Shown here: positions 59,447-64,000 of the stretch, piece by piece
Numbering within the stretch: the first letter of the stretch is position 1
Layout of the letters: the number at the start of each line of letters is the position of its first letter
NCBI RefSeq assembly: GCF_000208745.1
Contig: NC_030858.1
Coordinates: 29,615,410 to 29,679,409 of the forward strand
Length of the DNA stretch: 64,000 nucleotides
Source: Theobroma cacao
Lineage: Eukaryota; Streptophyta; Magnoliopsida; Malvales; Malvaceae
Direction: 5' to 3'
Made by a program: the position numbers and the translations under genes
Notes under the pieces: model-generated
Databases searched by the model: none
Told to the model about the DNA's origin: nothing
Seen by the model: only the letters and a program-made list of their open reading frames with translations

Positions 59447-60614
59447 TGGAGGATTTGAAGGATAGATAGAAAACTTTTAGGCTATTGGAGGATGAGAATT
59501 CTCACTTAAAAATTGATAGCAAGGCTTACAAAGGATCCTCGAGTAGCCTTAATGATTTTTGCTTACTGAGCTCGATATGGGAGTGTAAGAAAATCAACAA
59601 GGATCAGATGATTAAAACCCTAGGGAATTTATGGAATATAAGAGGCAGTTTGGTTGTTAAAAGAAAATCAAAGAACAAATCTTTTTGTTCACTTTTGATG
59701 ATAAAGATGATCTTGAACGTATCAAAGCAGGCAGGCTGCGGAGTTTTGATAGAAACTTGATAGTCCTAAAGGATTTTGATGCTGACTTGATGGAACTAAA
59801 TGATATTGATTTTGGGACTGAGGAGTTCTGGGTTCATATTACTGGATTGCCGACTAGATTAATGTCAAAAGAAACCACAACTGCGATAGGCAACAAGGTT
59901 GGTCAGTTTCTCAATGTAGATGGCGGAGACAATGATTTAAGAGACAAATTTCTGAGAATTAAAGTTGCCCTAAATCTATCAAAACCATTGAGAAAAGGAG
60001 TTATCATATCCATGGAAGATGGTCAATCCAAATGGATCAATGTGCAATATGAGAGACTGCCAAAGTTCAGTTTTAAATGTGGCATTATTGGACATAAGGA
60101 GAAAGAGTGCAGGAATTCATACTTGGATGAGAATGGAAATGAAATGCATAACCAATATGGAGTTTTCCCTATTGCTCCGCCACACAAAAAGGGTGCTGTA
60201 CATGTATTTCATGGATCGAAGGAGTAGAGGGGAGGGATTAGGAGGGGTAAACCGACTGGCGAAAATGGTAACAGTAATGAAGACAGAGGAAAGGGTACCA
60301 AATTCACTTCAAGAACACAAAGTGAGATTTTGAGAGAAGATGGAAAAGATGACAATGAATCTTGTTTTGCTGGCAGGGACGCAAGAAAGCAAATGAAACC
60401 AAATAATTGGAGAAATTGTGCTGATGTGGGGGAGGAAAATTTTTTGCAAGATAGTAATGATAACAATGAGCGACAACTGAACACGGAGGATACCGATAAG
60501 AATTTTGTGTTTAGTGTCAATGAGGATGGGAATGATTTGTTAATCTCTAAGATAAAAATGGGGGTGAGCTTGTCGAGGAATGGTAAACAAAAAATGAAAT
60601 TGATAGTCAACTAG
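59447..60614 (+). pseudogene. LINE-C ORF1 remnant (DUF4283 and CCHC zinc knuckle)
   Basis: Reads in frames broken at about 59690 and 60227. The DUF4283 part covers CLLSSIWECKKINKDQMIKTL...WNIRGSLVV and AGRLRSFDRNLIVLKDFD (59560-59780), followed by EFWVHITGLPTRLMSKE, IKVALNLSKPLRKG and the zinc knuckle CGIIGHKEKEC (60075-60110), in which the first CX2C Cys pair is altered to FKCGI. In live elements it binds the element RNA. The Asp/Asn-rich tail ends at TAG 60612-60614. Confidence 0.85.
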
Positions 60615-60710
60615 AAAGAGGAGGTTGTAAAAAAAGTTTAAAATGGCACATGAACCAGCTTTTGAACTAGCAATGCAAAGTGGCCAGAGGGGCCAGCATC
60701 GCTTAGATAA

Positions 60711-63350
60711 ATGACGTTATTATGCTGGAATTGTCGAGGGCTCGGGAACCCTCAAACAATTCAATTGCTTCTCTACTATTTGAGAAGTCGAAATCCCGAC
60801 GTTGTTTTTTTTATGGAGACAAAGAAAAGTAATGAAGAAATGCAAAGAATTCGGGTAATGATGGGTATAGATAATTGTGTAGTTGTTGATTCTAAGCGTA
60901 AATCGGGTGGGTTGGCTTTGGTATGGAACAAGACGACAAACTTATTGATTAGTTCATATTCCAAAAATCATATTGACGTAGTTATTGTGTCTCCAAGGTG
61001 TAAATGGAGAGTGACAAGTTTTAATGGGAGCCTGTGTGTCAAAGGAAAACAGGTTGCATGGGATTTATTGAGGTAGTTAAATACGTAAAATCAGATGGCT
61101 TGGCTTTGCATGGGAAATTTCAATGAAATTTTTTATACCAATGAAAAAGAGGAAGGATTAGAACGCAATGAAGCTAGAATGCGAGAATTTCGAGAGGCTT
61201 ACTTTGATTGTGGTTTAAGAGACTTAGGGTTTCTAGGATCTAAATTTACTTGGTGGAATAATAGGGAGGAGAGAGAATATATAAGGTGCAGCCTAGATCG
61301 AGCTTTGGGTAATTCAGAATGGTGTGACATGTTTCCTTCAACTCCAATATTTAATGATGTGATGGGAGTCTCTGATCATGTGATGCAATGAATTGAATTG
61401 TTTCATCATATGAGGCGGACATGGAATCGAAGATGGCATATTGAATCGGCATGGACAAATGAGCCTGGCTGTGAGCAATTAATTTCGAATGAAATGGAGG
61501 ATTGGGAAGGAAACTCAAACAGATTTATATATAAGTTAGACATGATTCAGCAGAAATTGAAGTTGCTCAAACCAAATCCTATTAAATAAATTCAAGGGAA
61601 AATTAGAAAGAAAAAGAGAGAGTTGCAAGTTGCTCATGAAGTTGATGGCTAATTTGTAAAAGTTAGGCAGATACAGAATGAACTTCATGAAATTTTAAAG
61701 ACTGAAGATTTGATGTGGAACTAAAAATCTAGAGTGGAATGGTTAAAAGATGGTGACAAAAATACTAAGTTCTTTCATAGTCATGCTTCTGAAAGACAAA
61801 GGAAGAATACAATTTAGGCTCAAAAAGATAAAGGAGAATGGACAGATTCGTAGGGAGAGATGCTTGATGAAGAGAGTGATGTCTTTGCAAACTTATTCTC
61901 TACCTTAAGGCTAACTCTAATAGATGATATTCTTACAGCCATAAAACCGAAGGTGATAGAGGAGATGAATACATAGTTGATTCCCGACATTTCTTTTAAA
62001 GAAGTCAAAATAGCCCATTTTCATATACACCTTACAAAAGCTTCTCGTCTTGATGGACTGCCTGCCTTGTTTTTCTAAAGATATTAGCATAAATTGGGAA
62101 AGTATATCCACAAATTTGTTGTTGAATTTTTGGAAGGTAAGGTGAATGATCCGAATATAAATCACACTTTTCTTGTGCTTATCCTAAGAATTGCCCAACT
62201 AGAATAGGTAAGCCAATTTTGACCCATCCGTTCATGCAATGTTCTTTACAATATTGTTTCAAAAGTGTTCACCAACAGAATTAAATCTACCCTGCCTTAT
62301 ATAAGTGCTGAAAATCAGAGTGCATTTGTCCTTGGGAGGTTGATTTCAGATAATATTATTGTGGCCTATGAAATAATTCATCATCTTCATAATAAAAGGC
62401 AAAGAGACATAGGTAAGTTTGCTTTGAAATTAGATATGAGCAAAGCCTATGACAGAGTTGAGTAGATATTTCTGTAGAAAATAATGAAGAAGATGGGGTT
62501 CAATATACTTTTCGTTGATATGGTGATGAGATGCATTACTTTAGTGACTTATTCCGTACTGGTTAATAGAGATCCAGAAAAAATCGTACCATCACAGGGA
62601 CTCCGACAAGGGGATCCTTTATCTCCATAGCTGTTTGTAATTATTTCTAAGGCTCTTTCAGGTCTTTTGGCTATGGCTAAAGATGCAAAGGTCATCTCGA
62701 GAATCTAAATTTGTCGAGGAAGTCCGAATGTTACACACCTTTTGTTCATAGATGATAGCATGTTGTTTGAAAAAAAACAAAAAGATTAAAGGTGTTGGCT
62801 TTAAAAAATATTTTTGAATGGTACAAGTTAGCATCTGGTCAAAAGATTAATTATGATAAGTTTGCAATACTTTACAGTAGAAATACTAAAAAGGAAGATA
62901 GGGCGATGGTTTGCCAACTATTAGGTATTGATATTCGTCAATGAGGGGGCTATTATCTTGGGATGCCACTGATAAGTGGATGCTCTAAAAGGAAAATATT
63001 TGCATATGTGAAAGAGAAAGTCATGAAGAGAGTGCTAAACTAGAAGAAGTTATTGTTGACAACTGGACGTGAAATTTTAATTAAGGTAGTGGCTCAAGTA
63101 GTGCCTAATTATGTTATGAGCTGTTTTAAGATTCCACAAGTTATTTGCAGTGAGATTGATTCTATGATAGCACATTTTTGGTGGGGTGATGACGATGTGA
63201 AGCAAAAAATTTATTAAAAGAGTTGGAGGTCGATGTGTTTATTGAAATTTTTTGGAGGTTTCTGATTTCATGACATGAACAGCTTCAATCTAGTGGTGTT
63301 AGCCAATCAATGTTGGTGATTGCAAATGCAACAACTATTGGCTCCATTAA
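60711..63350 (+). pseudogene. LINE-C ORF2 remnant: endonuclease and reverse transcriptase
   Basis: Endonuclease starts MTLLCWNCRGLGNPQT (60711) with FFMETK giving the catalytic Glu. A stop at 61074-61076 interrupts it, and it continues CMGNFNEIFYTNEKEEG (the normal GDFN has become GNFN), FTWWNN and GVSDH. The catalytic SDH is intact. RT: ENQSAFVLGRLISDNIIVAYE, LKLDMSKAYDRVE, then a stop, GLRQGDPLSP (62600-62630) and FIDDSMLFE (62742-62770), with the DD box intact. Stops at about 61389, 62463, 62628 and later abolish function. Confidence 0.9.
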
Positions 63351-63354
63351 TTTT

Positions 63355-64000
63355 TGATGATAATAAAACATTCACATTTATTTGTGTTTAATTTTTCTAC
63401 TTGAGTGTGCAGGACAAAAATTGTATGCTTATGATAAATAAATTACTCCAAGGGACATATCAAAAAACATATGAATAAGAAGCCACAACTAATCAACAAA
63501 ACAGAAGCCTTTTAGTTGGATAATAAAAGGTATTAGTCAGCAAAAATTCATATCAAAAGTTGGTAGGCTCAAGAGTATTAAGAAATAAAAAAGACTTACT
63601 CGACCAAGAAATGGGTTAGTCGACTAAAGCTATTGTCAGAAATCTGGACTTCAAGACAGAACCAACTTAGTCGACCAAGAAATGAGTTAGTGGACTAAGT
63701 GCTCACTGTCAGAAATTGGGATCAGAAGACAAAGATGACTTAGTCGACTAAGATATCAGTTAGTCGACTAAGAGCATTTTGCCAGAAAATTTGAATTATG
63801 CACTAAAGGATAGATTAACGGTCAGAACTCAACAAAACTGTTTCCAAAAGTCAAAAACTACCTAACACCTATTAGAGCTGATTATTCAAGTATTTAAGAG
63901 GCTTCCAACGGCTAGAAATGTAATGAAGGCTTTCAAGAACTAAAAGAGCTAAAAAAAACCAGAAAATAGTCTTTGCTCATTTACTGCACTTAACTCGTAT
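63355..64000 (+). repeat. Start of a probable LTR retrotransposon LTR, with palindromic TTAGTCGACTAA repeats
   Basis: LINE-C sequence ends abruptly at TTTTTGATGATAATAAAACATT; TGATGATAATAAAACA with a following GTGTGCAGGACAAAAATTG is a phrase common at plant LTR starts. From 63590 to 63775 three degenerate ~65-bp units each contain two TTAGTCGACTAA-like sites. Perfect copies lie at 63616-63627, 63740-63751 and 63760-63771, with variants near 63595, 63668 and 63689. No coding. The element runs out of the window, so the LTR call cannot be confirmed here. Confidence 0.5.

Larger units (their letters stand above)
59290..63353 (+). mobile_element. L1-type LINE, ORF1 and ORF2 present, 3' end lost (LINE-C)
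   Basis: 5' UTR from about 59290, ORF1 (about 59447-60614), ORF2 endonuclease (60711-61390) and RT (about 61700-63350) follow in normal order. After the RT thumb and the start of the zf-RVT linker (WWGDDD near 63180, NQCW near 63310) the element stops and LTR-like DNA begins at about 63355. LINE-C differs from LINE-A and LINE-B in its RT and ORF1 sequence, so it is another family. Frameshifts and stops throughout make it inactive. Confidence 0.88.

Noticed and set aside
60209..60610. 133-residue minus-strand frame
   Set aside because: Antisense of LINE-C ORF1 tail.

Overview
This is plant nuclear DNA, almost certainly from a eudicot. It has AT-rich spacers, GT-AG introns, NAC and class III lipase genes of plant type, and dense plant retrotransposons (Copia, Athila-like Gypsy, RNase H-bearing L1 LINEs). 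One ambiguous base (n, 53803) fits clone- or scaffold-based assembly. The species cannot be fixed from the sequence alone. No operon, CRISPR, rRNA or tRNA structure was seen.

Layout. 1-9.6 kb: the end of a Gypsy-like LTR (to 1744) abuts a 5'-truncated L1 LINE (1745-4500). This is followed by a decayed tandem array of a ~1.2 kb unit (4493-5870, 8213-9460, 9461-9620), split by a non-coding LTR-retrotransposon remnant (5889-8205). 9.7-11 kb: an intact three-exon NAC transcription factor gene on the minus strand. 13.0-18.8 kb: an intact six-exon NADPH-dependent reductase gene of the cinnamoyl-CoA reductase/phenylacetaldehyde reductase group, minus strand. 21.4-22.1 kb: a non-autonomous DNA element. 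22.8-36.0 kb: a Copia element with perfect 5-bp target duplications; its 5' LTR was later invaded by an Athila-like Gypsy element that lacks RT, RNase H and most of integrase. 39.5-41.1 kb: an intact, intronless chloroplast-type phospholipase A1 gene, plus strand. 42.8-45.3 kb: tandem repeats, a broken alpha/beta-hydrolase fragment and an LTR fragment. 45.3-49.4 kb: a second L1 LINE (minus) without its 3' end. 50.8-52.8 kb: an element with ~0.55 kb inverted ends. 52.8-57.9 kb: a broken, intron-containing copy of the AAMP-type WD40 gene, with a DNA element in one intron. 59.3-63.35 kb: a third LINE (plus). 63.35-64.0 kb: the start of another LTR carrying repeated TTAGTCGACTAA palindromes.

Only three protein genes look functional: NAC, the reductase and phospholipase A1. 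They are ordinary, separately regulated plant genes; nothing shows that they form one pathway. Everything else coding-like is transposon or pseudogene. I found no convincing new biological system. The most informative structures are the nested retrotransposons, the NAC-flank tandem array, the WD40 pseudogene and the inverted-repeat element.
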